A stretch of DNA of 43,526 nucleotides from Candidatus Cryptobacteroides sp. Its GTDB lineage: Bacteria; Bacteroidota; Bacteroidia; Bacteroidales; UBA932. The translations under genes were made by a program, and so were the position numbers. Where the stretch lies: positions 1 to 43,526 of the forward strand of contig JARIAS010000020.1 of the NCBI GenBank assembly GCA_029257745.1, written 5' to 3'. Shown piece by piece: positions 35,175 through 43,526 of the stretch. Under the pieces are notes generated by a model that did not search any database, was not told the origin of the DNA, and saw only the letters and a program-made list of their open reading frames with translations. Position 1 is the first letter of the stretch. Every line of letters begins with the position of its first letter.

Positions 35175-36518
35175 ATGGGTAAACACAAAACTAAGCGAAG
35201 TAAAATATTTGTACTTGATACAAATATCATTTTACATGACCATAACGCTATTAAGAAATTTCAGGAGAATGATATAGTTATACCTATGGCAGTATTAGAA
35301 GAGCTTGATAAATTTAAAAAGGGCTTTGACTCTATCAACATAAATGCCAGAGGTTTTATGAGAGAAATTGACCATCTTACAGACTCTAAGCTATTTGGAG
35401 AAAAAGGAGTAAAATTAGGCGAAAACTTAGGCTATATAAACATAGTAGCAAATCATCCATTTTCAAAAAATTTGGAAAAACTTTTTAAAGACGACATCCA
35501 AGACCATAGAATACTCTCGACTGCTATATGGATAAGGGATAGCAATCCTGACAAATATGTAGCACTTGTAACTAAGGATATAAACCTTAGAATGAAGGCT
35601 AAGGCCTGTGGTATGATAGCTGAGGACTATAAAAGTGATAGGATAGAAGACGAAAAGATAGAAAAGCAACAACAAGACATTGAATGGATTAGAGACTGCT
35701 CTGAAGATGATTTACTATTACTACAAGAAAAAGGTATAGAAGCTAATAAACTCTTACAAGGCACAATAAAAGCCAATCAGTTATTTATCTTTGAAAGAAA
35801 AAACAAGAGCCTTGTCTACGCAAAATATAATATAAAGGCAGGACTTATTGAGCAAGAAAAAGAAAAATACGCCTACGGCATAAGACCTCGAAATCATGAG
35901 CAAATGTTTGCTCTCAATGCCTGTTTGGATAAGGACATACAATTAGTATCCCTTACAGGTGGAGCAGGTACAGGAAAGACATTGATAGCCTTAGCCGCTG
36001 CCATTGAACAGGCTAATGAATATGATCAAATTATACTGACTCGCCCTACCGTAATTTTGGGCAACCAAGACATAGGCTTTCTTCCCGGAAATGAGAAAAG
36101 TAAGATGACACCATTTGTTCAACCCCTTATGGATAATATACAAGTAATTAAATCTCAATTCAAAAAAGGAAGTAAAGATGCCAATAAGATTGAAAGCATG
36201 CTAAAAGAAGAAAAGATACTTATCTCCCCTTTAGCCTATATTAGAGGAAGAAGCCTAGGCAATGTCTTTTATATAATAGATGAGGCTCAGAACCTTAGTC
36301 CACACGAGATAAAAACAATTATCACAAGGGCGGGTAAACATACAAAAATGGTATTCACAGGGGATATTAATCAGATAGATCAACCATACTTAGACAAGTG
36401 GTCCAATGGCTTGACTCATTTATATGAAAAGATGAGTGGCCAGGCATTATTTCAACATGTAGATCTGAAAAAAGGTGTGAGAAGCCCTCTATCTGAAATA
36501 GCGTCAAGACTACTTTAA
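35175..36518 (+). CDS. PhoH-family ATPase with N-terminal PIN domain
   Basis: This is a 447-residue cytoplasmic protein. Residues 10-150 are a PIN ribonuclease domain (KIFVLDTNIILHD, then AVLEELDKFKKG, then DHRILSTAIW, then LVTKDINLRMKAKACG), with the acidic residues kept. The C-terminal half is the PhoH P-loop ATPase: LTGGAGTGKT near 261-270, the LTRP motif, VFYIIDEAQNLSPHE (Walker B), and VFTGDINQID. PIN-PhoH proteins are thought to couple RNA unwinding and cleavage. Both halves look intact. No toxin-antitoxin-like small gene precedes it directly. Confidence 0.93.
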   Translation: MGKHKTKRSKIFVLDTNIILHDHNAIKKFQENDIVIPMAVLEELDKFKKGFDSININARGFMREIDHLTDSKLFGEKGVKLGENLGYINIVANHPFSKNLEKLFKDDIQDHRILSTAIWIRDSNPDKYVALVTKDINLRMKAKACGMIAEDYKSDRIEDEKIEKQQQDIEWIRDCSEDDLLLLQEKGIEANKLLQGTIKANQLFIFERKNKSLVYAKYNIKAGLIEQEKEKYAYGIRPRNHEQMFALNACLDKDIQLVSLTGGAGTGKTLIALAAAIEQANEYDQIILTRPTVILGNQDIGFLPGNEKSKMTPFVQPLMDNIQVIKSQFKKGSKDANKIESMLKEEKILISPLAYIRGRSLGNVFYIIDEAQNLSPHEIKTIITRAGKHTKMVFTGDINQIDQPYLDKWSNGLTHLYEKMSGQALFQHVDLKKGVRSPLSEIASRLL

Positions 36519-36644
36519 TAGAATTAGACAACTAATAATAGCTGTATAACATATTTTATTAAACAAAACAGAATAGTAATTGCGTAATATTCTTCCCTAT
36601 TTTAGTTAATCTATAAGACTAGCAAGAATCCATTTTATACACAT

Positions 36645-36682
36645 AAAGCAGGAATATTAGATAAATATTTCTGCTTTATTTA
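36645..36682 (+). terminator. Probable terminator of the PhoH gene
   Basis: AAAGCAG-GAATATT and AAATATT-CTGCTTT can pair into a long stem with a short loop, followed by a T-rich stretch (TATTTATTAATT). It is 127 bases past the stop codon, so it is less certain than the others. Confidence 0.5.
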
Positions 36683-36993
36683 TTAATTGACTATTTATTA
36701 ATAATATATCTAAGAATATACTCTAATAACTATTTTTTCAACAACTATATACAAAATGATCTTTAACACAGCTCTTTTAATATATTCCTAAATGCTATAA
36801 TTATCAACATCATTATTTTAAGATATTACTCCCCCTATTATATATCAAACTAATAAGGAGAAACTGCTGCATTATATAAAAACACCTTGAATAACAATAC
36901 GATACAGGCTTATAAACTAATTATAATAATTTAATAACTGCAATGCTTAGGTAGTAAAGATATTATAAACTTAGATAGCACAGATACAAGATA
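36683..36993. other. Intergenic region, no gene seen
   Basis: AT-rich sequence between the PhoH terminator and the 3' end of the methyltransferase gene. I found no open frame with coding character, no RNA gene and no convincing promoter. Confidence 0.4.
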
Positions 36994-37518
36994 CTAAAGT
37001 TGAAAATGCCATAAAACGACTCCCATACTTACAGATACATTTAAGGAATGCTTAGTACCATATTGAGGAATTTCCAAGCTAAAATCACTTTTATCTACAA
37101 GTTCCTGCTGTACTCCAGCAACCTCATTACCGAAAATAAGAGCATATTTTTTATTAGCTTCACGTTTAAAATCCTTTAAACTCTTAGAGTCCACAGTCTG
37201 CTCCACACTTACTACAACATAGCCTTCAGACTTCAACTCATCTATAAGCAAACTTGCGTCCTCCCTATACTCCCACTGCACAGCATCCTCTGCCCCAAGT
37301 GCGGACTTATGTATTTCTGCACTAGGTGGAACATTGCATATACCACAAAGCCATATCTTATCAACAGCAAAAGCATCAGAACTTCTAAAAGCTGAGCCTA
37401 CATTATGAGAACTCCTCACATTGTCTAAGACCAATACTATACCAGAATTTTCTTTACGTTTATACTCTTCTGTACTTAACCTATTAAGTTCAATATTTAA
37501 TAATTTACGTTTATTCAT
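36994..37518 (-). CDS. SpoU/TrmH-family RNA 2'-O-methyltransferase
   Basis: An in-frame TTG at 37545 lies within the -7 promoter box, so the ATG at 37518 (MNKRKLLNIELNRLS) is the likelier start. The 174-residue SPOUT enzyme has the three family motifs: VRSSHNVGSAFRSSDAF, YALIFGNEVAGVQQELV, and IPQYGTKHSLNVSVSMG, which form the knotted SAM site. It methylates a ribose 2'-OH in tRNA or rRNA; the exact nucleotide cannot be predicted. It is short, lacking an extra RNA-binding domain, similar to the TrmL/TrmH core. It is divergent from glyA over a shared promoter region. Confidence 0.88.
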   Translation of the reverse strand: MNKRKLLNIELNRLSTEEYKRKENSGIVLVLDNVRSSHNVGSAFRSSDAFAVDKIWLCGICNVPPSAEIHKSALGAEDAVQWEYREDASLLIDELKSEGYVVVSVEQTVDSKSLKDFKREANKKYALIFGNEVAGVQQELVDKSDFSLEIPQYGTKHSLNVSVSMGVVLWHFQL

Positions 37519-37542
37519 AATTTTGGGAGAAAAATATCGGTA

Positions 37543-37550
37543 CAAAGGTA
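37543..37550 (-). promoter_or_regulatory. -7 box of the methyltransferase gene
   Basis: The minus strand reads TACCTTTG, an exact TAnnTTTG match, 24 bases before the ATG at 37518. It decides against the upstream TTG start of that gene. Confidence 0.6.
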
Positions 37551-37570
37551 ATAATAAACAATATTAATCT

Positions 37571-37578
37571 TATATTTG
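37571..37578 (+). promoter_or_regulatory. -7 box of glyA
   Basis: TATATTTG on the plus strand, 39 bases before the glyA ATG. It is 20 bases from the divergent methyltransferase box, so the two promoters overlap back to back. Confidence 0.6.
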
Positions 37579-37617
37579 TCTTATAAAAATGCTTATTCTT
37601 TAATAATTCTAAAATTC

Positions 37618-38964
37618 ATGAAACAGGATCTTCAGATATTCGATTTAATAAAAAAAGAGAAAGAGAGACAATCTTCTGGACTTGAACTTATAGCATCAGA
37701 GAATTATGTAAGCGACCAAGTTATGGAAGCAATGGGTTCTATATGCACAAATAAATATGCAGAGGGCTACCCTAAAAAACGCTACTATGGTGGTTGTGAG
37801 ATAGTTGACCAAATAGAGCAGCTTGCTATTGACAGACTATGCAAAATATATGACGCTGAATATGCAAATGTTCAACCTCACTCAGGAGCTCAAGCCAATA
37901 TGGCAGTAATGATGGCTATACTTAAGGCTAATGATACCTTTATGGGCTTAGACCTCGCACATGGCGGTCACCTTACACATGGTTCCCCTGTAAATGTATC
38001 AGGCATACTTTACAATGCAGTATCATATGGAGTCAATAAAGACACTGGCTACATAGACTACGATGAGATGGAAGCTAAAGCAAGAGAGCATAAACCAAAG
38101 CTTATCATTGGTGGTGCTTCAGCATATTCAAGAGAATGGGATTATGAGCGTATGCGTAAAATTGCTGACGAAGTAGGTGCAATTCTATGGGTGGACATGG
38201 CTCACACAGCAGGACTTATAGCAGCAGGCTTACTCAAAAATCCTATAAAATATGCACACGTTGTTACCTCTACAACCCACAAAACATTGAGAGGCCCAAG
38301 AGGTGGTATTATACTATTAGGCAAAGACTTCCCTAATCCATGGGGGGCAAAGACTCCAAAGGGAGAGATAAAGATGATGAGTGCTATACTTAACTCTTCT
38401 GTCTTCCCAGGCATACAAGGAGGCCCTCTAGAGCATGTGATTGCAGCAAAGGCAGTATCATTTTACAAGGCTCTACAACCAGAGTACAAGGAATATCAAC
38501 AGCAGGTACTCAATAACGCACAAGCTATGTGCAAAGAGTTTATAAACAAGGGATATAAGATAGTAAGTGGTGGAACTGACAATCACCTACTACTCATAGA
38601 CTTAAGAAGTAAATTCCCAGAGCTTAATGGTAAAGTAGCAGAAAACGAGCTTGTAAAGGCAGACATTACTGTCAATAAGAATATGGTACCATTTGATAGT
38701 CGTTCGCCTTTCCAAACCTCAGGTATACGTGTAGGAACACCTGCTGTAACCTCCAGAGGTTTTATAGAAAAAGATATGACTGATATTGTAGATTTACTTG
38801 ATACTGTACTAGAATCTGCCAACAAACATCTTGAGGCACTAACAAGCAAAGAGGCATTAAGTCCTGCACAAGAAGAAGCTCTTGCAGAACATAGAAAATG
38901 TCTTGAAGAGGTTAAGAAGAAAGTCAATATGATGACAAGTGGCAGAATGCTCAATAAATATTAG
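37618..38964 (+). CDS. glyA: Serine hydroxymethyltransferase
   Basis: The frame is open from a TTG at 37576, but that codon is inside the promoter box. The ATG at 37618 ([18 protein letters not shown]) gives the normal N-terminus. The 448-residue PLP enzyme converts serine and tetrahydrofolate to glycine and 5,10-methylene-tetrahydrofolate. Visible motifs are [37 protein letters not shown], the PLP-cofactor region [12 protein letters not shown], and the lysine site [15 protein letters not shown]. All are intact. An insertion around [16 protein letters not shown] is usual in Bacteroidota. A perfect terminator follows 18 bases after the stop. Confidence 0.97.
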   Translation: MKQDLQIFDLIKKEKERQSSGLELIASENYVSDQVMEAMGSICTNKYAEGYPKKRYYGGCEIVDQIEQLAIDRLCKIYDAEYANVQPHSGAQANMAVMMAILKANDTFMGLDLAHGGHLTHGSPVNVSGILYNAVSYGVNKDTGYIDYDEMEAKAREHKPKLIIGGASAYSREWDYERMRKIADEVGAILWVDMAHTAGLIAAGLLKNPIKYAHVVTSTTHKTLRGPRGGIILLGKDFPNPWGAKTPKGEIKMMSAILNSSVFPGIQGGPLEHVIAAKAVSFYKALQPEYKEYQQQVLNNAQAMCKEFINKGYKIVSGGTDNHLLLIDLRSKFPELNGKVAENELVKADITVNKNMVPFDSRSPFQTSGIRVGTPAVTSRGFIEKDMTDIVDLLDTVLESANKHLEALTSKEALSPAQEEALAEHRKCLEEVKKKVNMMTSGRMLNKY

Positions 38965-38982
38965 CAAAAGCTCTAAATCAAG

Positions 38983-39014
38983 AAAAACCGATACTAATTA
39001 GTATCGGTTTTTTT
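38983..39014. terminator. Bidirectional terminator between glyA and the DUF1573 gene
   Basis: A perfect inverted repeat, ACCGATACT-AATT-AGTATCGGT, is flanked by A residues on the left and T residues on the right. It can therefore end transcription from both convergent genes. Confidence 0.9.
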
Positions 39015-39017
39015 GTA

Positions 39018-39419
39018 CTATACCTCCAATTTTAACTTTAAAGGAATATAGTAATAAGGATAATTACTAGCACTGCTACTAATAGCTATCTGATAAAGAT
39101 ATTGTGCTACTGACTTCTTATCTACGTCTATTGCAATATGCAAAGTAAGAGAGCTATTAGGCTTAACTCTAGTATTTGGCTTCACATCTAATTGAACACA
39201 TTTACAAGTAGCTGCAATATAGTTAATTATCATAGTCTTATTACCTGTATTTGAAATCACAATACTATCCCTAATCTGTTTCGTTTCCGACTTATGAATT
39301 GTTTTAAAATCAATCTCTTTCTTACTAAAATCTATTACAGCCTGCTTCTTAGTCTTATTTTGTGCTATAACTGGCAATACTAATACAAGGCATACAAGAG
39401 ACAATACTAATCTATTCAT
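39018..39419 (-). CDS. DUF1573-family exported protein
   Basis: This 133-residue protein has a signal peptide (MNRLVLSLVCLVLVLPVIAQ). The rest is a single Ig/ASPM-like beta-sandwich: IDFSKKEIDFKTIHKSET, then IVISNTGNKTMIINYIAA, then TCKCVQLD with the C-x-C pair characteristic of DUF1573 in Bacteroidota, then a last strand LKLKLEV. Function is unknown; such proteins are abundant, exported and often iron- or stress-responsive, although nothing here shows that. It is convergent with glyA. Confidence 0.85.
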   Translation of the reverse strand: MNRLVLSLVCLVLVLPVIAQNKTKKQAVIDFSKKEIDFKTIHKSETKQIRDSIVISNTGNKTMIINYIAATCKCVQLDVKPNTRVKPNSSLTLHIAIDVDKKSVAQYLYQIAISSSASNYPYYYIPLKLKLEV

Positions 39420-39744
39420 ATCTTATTCATTTAAATTAAATCTTGTGCTAATTTAATAAATAATATCTTACAGAAGCAAGAAAATACATATTTGCATAAA
39501 GATATCTCAATCTAAATTAAAAGTATTTTGACGTAAAAGAAGTCTATATAATAATGATCTTACGACTTATTCAACTAAAAAAGCTAAGCAATTAAAAGTA
39601 TATATAATTCTTTGTAGTAATGGGTAATTTTACTTATTCAATTGGGTAAGCTGCTCCATAAGCAATTGGAAGCTATATAGAATAAAGCTAGCACCTTAAT
39701 CCGATAAACTAGAGAAGATATAAGTATTGTACAGCAAAATAATA
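39420..39744. other. Intergenic region, no gene seen
   Basis: AT-rich sequence between the DUF1573 gene start and the terminator of the large lipoprotein gene. No clear -7 box for the DUF1573 gene was found, and no RNA or repeat was recognised. Confidence 0.4.
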
Positions 39745-39776
39745 TAAAAAAGGGAGTTGCCTAAAACAACTCCCTA
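39745..39776 (-). terminator. Rho-independent terminator of the 1062-residue lipoprotein gene
   Basis: On the minus strand AGGGAGTTG (39775-39767) pairs perfectly with CAACTCCCT (39759-39751) around a 7-base loop, followed by TTTTT. It lies 29 bases after the stop codon. Confidence 0.9.
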
Positions 39777-39804
39777 ATATTTATAGAATTAAAATATTTC
39801 TATT

Positions 39805-42800
39805 TTATTGTTGCTTAACAGTCTTCTTAACTCTTACTGTAACAACTGTACTTATCTGACCATAAGTATACATTACTGTAACAGGCACCTTTAATTCAAA
39901 GTCTGATGTTACCTCTGTACCATTGTTCTTGTAAGTAAGGAAGCCATACTTAGATGTTTTACCTTCCCAAGAAACTTCAGTATCATTAGGAGTAGTCTTT
40001 CCATGATACTCTACAAGTATAGTCTGAGGAAGAGGTTTATCAACTTTAGAATTATTAAGATTAGACTGAACATCAGCAGGTTTTACTATAATCTGTTTAA
40101 CCCCATAGAAGCCCCAATAGTTTTCATTTTCAGAGAACTTGTTACCTCTCCAATCTGTTACACCGATCAAATCTTCTAAGTTGATAAATGAACCGTCTTT
40201 GCCAAGATCAACTCCATCTGTAAAGCTCATATCACTAACAGCATTAATAACTATAGGCTTAACATAATTTGCCTTGAAGCTATCCTTACCATCTACCTTT
40301 ATAGTAGCCTTGTACTTATCATCATCTACTTTATTGCAGATAGAAGCTTCTATCTTATAGTAAATTGAAAGTTCACCTGTATTCAATAATAATTTTCCCT
40401 GATAAGAATTATTCTTAAGCATAACTTTATTTGATGTTAGCTCATTTGTAATCTGAGCCATTAGAGATTTTTGACCATTATAAGTTACATGCAACTCAGT
40501 ACCATTATTTTCAACAGCGTACTCAACCTTTAAACCACCAACAGTCTTAATCTCTGCCATCTTCTTAGCATCAAATACATATTTAATATTTGTAAACTGC
40601 TCAGGTAATTTAACCTGTCCTACATTTGGTTTTCCATCTTTTGTCACCCATGTAGTAAATGGAGAATTAAGATCGTTATTAAACACTGCATTTGTACTTT
40701 GGCTTTCATTTGCAGTAGGAACATTTATGTTAAACGATACAGCAGATTTATCTGATGTCCAGAAATTACTTACCTTATTAGCTTCAACTAAGTTAAATTC
40801 TTTAACTGCAGGAGTAAATGGAGTTGTAAGAGTAATATTAATAACATTTAACTTCTTACCCACTGTAGGTTTAACTTTTCTTTCAAACTTGATTACATTG
40901 CTCAACTTAGTTTCAGTAAGCATAACAGCATAATCTTCATTGAATGATAACTCTAAAGCCTTAGTTGGATCATCTTTAGAGAACTGGATAGCAACGCCTC
41001 CTTTAGCCTTCGGTGTAGCACTTAAATCAGCAGGTACTGCAAATAATTCATCAAATTTAGTAAGGTCCTCAATCTTATTCTCTTCTCCTAAGATTTCATT
41101 TACCTTAGCAAGGACTTGAGCTTTAAACATTTCAGCAGTTACTGCAGATGTAAAGCTATCTTTGCATTCAAATGCAATTGCAGGAGTCTCAATAGTTAAA
41201 TCTAATGGAGCTGGCTCTGGTTCTTCATTGAAAGTAATAATAACCTTGATATAAGCTACTGAATATACCTTATCACCTTTCTTTAATAATACTCTAACAA
41301 TAGGCCTCTTATAAAGTGGGCTCTTTTCAGCCTGAGTTTTTCCACTAGCATTTTCTTTTGGAGTAAGCACACCTGCAGCAGAAAGATTAACATAAGCGTT
41401 CATAGCAACACCTGCAGGTTGAGCTGGATTTTCTTGTTTGTGTTCTTCAACTACCTCATTAGTTATTGGAGCTGGTTCCTCGGCTACACCCCTATAGTTT
41501 TCTCCAACCAATTCAAAAGAGATACTAAAGCCTTTTGCCTTAAGTTGATCTACTGTGAACACCTGTGTACCTGATTGTACAGCAACAATAGTATTAAGAT
41601 CTAGGCTTGCATTATAAAGCATAGCAACATCACAGCTTGCCCAAAGTAAGTCAAATTTACCAGTACCTTGTGAATTTTCAGACCAAGCCTCATGCATATT
41701 TTCAGTAGCACTAAAATCAAGAGCTCCTAATTTATTTCTATATATATAATCTACATTTATAGGTCCATGAGGTGCTAGATCAACTGGTTCTTCTCCTGGG
41801 TCATGAACTCTAATACCTGCAACCATTGCAGGCTTATTAGCAGCTAGATTTATAAATCTAGCATCTACTACTGAGTTTTTCTCAAGCATCACAAACTTAG
41901 AAGATGTTATAACAAGATTTGCGTCTTTCTTAGAACTTGCAACTAAGTAGAATAATGTCTGTTCGCTAATTGCAGCATCTTTAGCACCATTCTTAACGGC
42001 GTCTGCAAAAGTCTTACCATCTTTTAGAGATACGATGACATCCAAGACCTTACCTCTCTGAGCATCCATTCTTGTAGTAGCACTCTTAACCACAAATGGC
42101 ATTTCCTCTGCAGCCTTAGTATAAGCTTGCTTTTCAGATCTCAAAGAAAAATCATAAGCTGTTACATCAATATTTGCAGGATTCATTGCAAAAGTAAGAG
42201 TAGCCTGACCACCAACTAAAGAAGCTGTTACGACAGGTAGTTCTTGATTATATGCCTCTTCTTTAGCATCAAAGTCCTCAACTACTTTGCTCTCTAATAG
42301 TTCTTGACCGTATGTAAATGCATCATAAGAAACAAGCTGACTTTGAGCTAAAGGAACTAAAGCTGATAATGATGAAGTTGTAGAAACAACTAAAGCACCA
42401 TCATGTCCATCTACATTAAGAAGAGATAACTCACCTGTTTGAGGATTCCATACAGCTGTAAGAATACCAGCATCAGCTATCTTTTCATTTGTAACTTCCT
42501 CAGTAGAATTACCTTTTGCAACTGTTACCTTAATCCACTTACCAGCATTCTCACCAGTACCTGGTTTATAGTAAACAACATTTCCAGCAGGACCTTGAGG
42601 ACCAGCTGAGCCATCAGAACCATCCTCGCCTCTTGATGGTTTATTTGTATCTTCTCCATTAATAAACCAGTTGCCATTGTCACCAATAGTAACTACAGAA
42701 GATGCACCAGGAGCACCAGGAGCACCAGGAGTACCATTAGCACCATTTTTAACAGTATATGATTTACCATCACTTAGAGTAATCACAATACCTTCATCTG

Positions 42801-42993
42801 TTGGCTCTACTTTAGAGATAACAGCTCCTGCCTCAATCTTAGACTGTAAAGTCTTCACAGATTCTTCTAGGTTAGCAACTCTTTGGTTAATCTTGTCAAA
42901 ATCACCTGTGTAATCTTTACAAGATACCGCAACAGTAGCTAAGCCTAACAAAACTGTAGCAGAAAAGAAAAATTTTCTTAAATTTTTGTTCAT
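39805..42993 (-). CDS. Large DUF4988-type surface lipoprotein with collagen-like segment
   Basis: This is a 1062-residue protein. The signal ends VAVSC (Cys25), followed by KDYTGDFD, an acidic stretch expected after the anchor in surface lipoproteins. Residues 32-50 (INQRVANLEESVKTLQSKIE) form a coiled coil. Then a small beta element (VISKVEPTDEGIVITLSDGK), a collagen-like GTPGAPGAPGA run, DNGNWFINGEDTNKPSRG, and a second Gly-X-Y run (GPQGPAG) follow. The first 140 residues parallel the lipoprotein at 11920-13260. The remaining 900 residues are predicted to be repeated beta-sandwich domains rich in Lys, Asn and Thr; I see no enzyme motif. A surface stalk or adhesin-like or S-layer-like protein is plausible. 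Its codon use is slightly less AT-rich than its neighbours, suggesting high expression. Confidence 0.78.
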   Translation of the reverse strand: MNKNLRKFFFSATVLLGLATVAVSCKDYTGDFDKINQRVANLEESVKTLQSKIEAGAVISKVEPTDEGIVITLSDGKSYTVKNGANGTPGAPGAPGASSVVTIGDNGNWFINGEDTNKPSRGEDGSDGSAGPQGPAGNVVYYKPGTGENAGKWIKVTVAKGNSTEEVTNEKIADAGILTAVWNPQTGELSLLNVDGHDGALVVSTTSSLSALVPLAQSQLVSYDAFTYGQELLESKVVEDFDAKEEAYNQELPVVTASLVGGQATLTFAMNPANIDVTAYDFSLRSEKQAYTKAAEEMPFVVKSATTRMDAQRGKVLDVIVSLKDGKTFADAVKNGAKDAAISEQTLFYLVASSKKDANLVITSSKFVMLEKNSVVDARFINLAANKPAMVAGIRVHDPGEEPVDLAPHGPINVDYIYRNKLGALDFSATENMHEAWSENSQGTGKFDLLWASCDVAMLYNASLDLNTIVAVQSGTQVFTVDQLKAKGFSISFELVGENYRGVAEEPAPITNEVVEEHKQENPAQPAGVAMNAYVNLSAAGVLTPKENASGKTQAEKSPLYKRPIVRVLLKKGDKVYSVAYIKVIITFNEEPEPAPLDLTIETPAIAFECKDSFTSAVTAEMFKAQVLAKVNEILGEENKIEDLTKFDELFAVPADLSATPKAKGGVAIQFSKDDPTKALELSFNEDYAVMLTETKLSNVIKFERKVKPTVGKKLNVINITLTTPFTPAVKEFNLVEANKVSNFWTSDKSAVSFNINVPTANESQSTNAVFNNDLNSPFTTWVTKDGKPNVGQVKLPEQFTNIKYVFDAKKMAEIKTVGGLKVEYAVENNGTELHVTYNGQKSLMAQITNELTSNKVMLKNNSYQGKLLLNTGELSIYYKIEASICNKVDDDKYKATIKVDGKDSFKANYVKPIVINAVSDMSFTDGVDLGKDGSFINLEDLIGVTDWRGNKFSENENYWGFYGVKQIIVKPADVQSNLNNSKVDKPLPQTILVEYHGKTTPNDTEVSWEGKTSKYGFLTYKNNGTEVTSDFELKVPVTVMYTYGQISTVVTVRVKKTVKQQ

Positions 42994-43130
42994 AGCTATA
43001 AAATTAATTAATATAATAGTCCGTTTTAAATTGCATAAAAATACTATACAACAGGCAAATTTAATACAATTTTATTTAATTATAATATATTTTAACTTTT
43101 TTTTGAGATATTTTAGATTTCATTCCATAA

Positions 43131-43163
43131 AAAAAGGGATCAAGTTTATACTTAAGCCCTTTT
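43131..43163 (-). terminator. Probable terminator of the right-edge gene
   Basis: On the minus strand AAAAGGGCTTAAGT and ACTTGATCCCTTTT form an imperfect stem with an ATAA loop, followed by T residues. It lies about 90 bases after the stop at 43254. Confidence 0.65.
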
Positions 43164-43253
43164 ATCTGCAATATTCATCAAACTAATCTGCAAACACAAG
43201 ATTATATGAATTTTCTAAAAAAGATATAAACGAAGTCTAAAATTATTAATTTA

Positions 43254-43526
43254 TTATTTAATAGGAGTAGAATATGGTACTATACCTGTTTCCCAATAAT
43301 CCTCTGAATGAAATAAATCAGACTTGCTTCTCTTATAAAATTTAATTAGATCTATTATCCTTTCCCCATTAATAGTCTTAAAGCTTATTTCTGCCTTAAA
43401 TGGAGCATTGGGATAAGTAGTTCCTAACATACCTTTATATACATGTATTCCTTCTACTCTTATTGTATTTGGAAGCCCCTCAACTGTTTCTAATTTTGAA
43501 ATCTTAAGTGTATTTGGCACATAAGA
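43254..43526 (-). CDS. Unrecognised protein, 5' partial at the window edge
   Basis: The frame stays open to the edge. A GTG at 43520 could be read as a start, but the codons before it (Ser-Tyr) are also open, so the N-terminus is probably outside the window. The visible 90 residues are beta-rich and alternate charged and hydrophobic positions (TIRVEGIHVYKGMLGTTYPN, then KAEISFKTINGERIIDLIKF). They could be the last sandwich domain of a surface or secreted protein. I cannot name a family. Confidence 0.6.
   Translation of the reverse strand, partial: SYVPNTLKISKLETVEGLPNTIRVEGIHVYKGMLGTTYPNAPFKAEISFKTINGERIIDLIKFYKRSKSDLFHSEDYWETGIVPYSTPIK

Noticed and set aside
42671..42913. Collagen-like plus-strand frame (GAPGAPGAPG)
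   Set aside because: It is the reverse reading of the Gly-Ala-Pro repeat in the large lipoprotein; such repeats give similar peptides on both strands.

Overview
This window looks like a chromosomal piece of a low-GC (very AT-rich) member of the Bacteroidota, probably order Bacteroidales. Four things support this: a SusC/SusD pair and TonB-dependent receptors, many short N-terminal lipoprotein signals ending in Cys, promoters of the Bacteroidetes type (TAnnTTTG at -7, sometimes with TTTG at -33), and families largely confined to this phylum (DUF4302, DUF4856, DUF4876, DUF6122, the DUF4988-type N-terminus). I cannot name the genus from sequence alone.

Region 1 (1-13260, all minus strand) is mostly surface machinery. 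After a partial secreted protein at the left edge comes a tightly packed seven-gene unit, transcribed from about 11750 down to 718. Its order is a FecA-like TonB receptor, SusC, SusD, a putative zinc-metallopeptidase relative that has lost its HExxH motif, a DUF4302 lipoprotein, an unrecognised lipoprotein and a DUF4856 lipoprotein. I read it as an iron or iron-chelate capture apparatus with a series of surface lipoproteins. Upstream lies a separate lipoprotein with a collagen-like Gly-Lys-Asp repeat.

Region 2 (13369-24205) holds an MBL-fold hydrolase and a TPR protein on the minus strand. Divergent from them is a plus-strand run: an M28-peptidase-like protein without its metal ligands, an MsbA-type ABC exporter, a CBM9-like protein, a very large amidase with an inserted golvesin-like domain, and a cysteine desulfidase-family enzyme. 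The first four nearly touch or overlap and are probably one operon concerned with the envelope.

Region 3 (24206-32078) contains a tRNA-Val with a textbook promoter and terminator, a small DUF6122 membrane protein, and a second TonB-receptor operon. This operon encodes a ZnuD-like receptor, two mutually related lipoproteins (one with an HPHG-HG histidine cluster) and a DUF4876 lipoprotein. It is probably a metal or heme acquisition system.

Region 4 (32079-39419) is mainly housekeeping: folC, a degenerate PurL-like protein, a PIN-PhoH ATPase, a SpoU/TrmH methyltransferase, glyA and a DUF1573 protein. An orphan Phd/YefM antitoxin gene is inserted between folC and the PurL-like gene. It is bracketed by a perfect 31-bp direct repeat and preceded by a TGTACA-centred palindrome.

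Region 5 (39805-43526) has a 1062-residue surface lipoprotein with a coiled coil and collagen-like segment, and a partial gene at the right edge. No rRNA, CRISPR array, transposase or integrase was seen. The most unusual signals are the two TonB-linked lipoprotein operons, the recurrent catalytically degenerate enzyme homologues (3512-4450, 16271-17287, 33997-35109) and the repeat-flanked orphan antitoxin.
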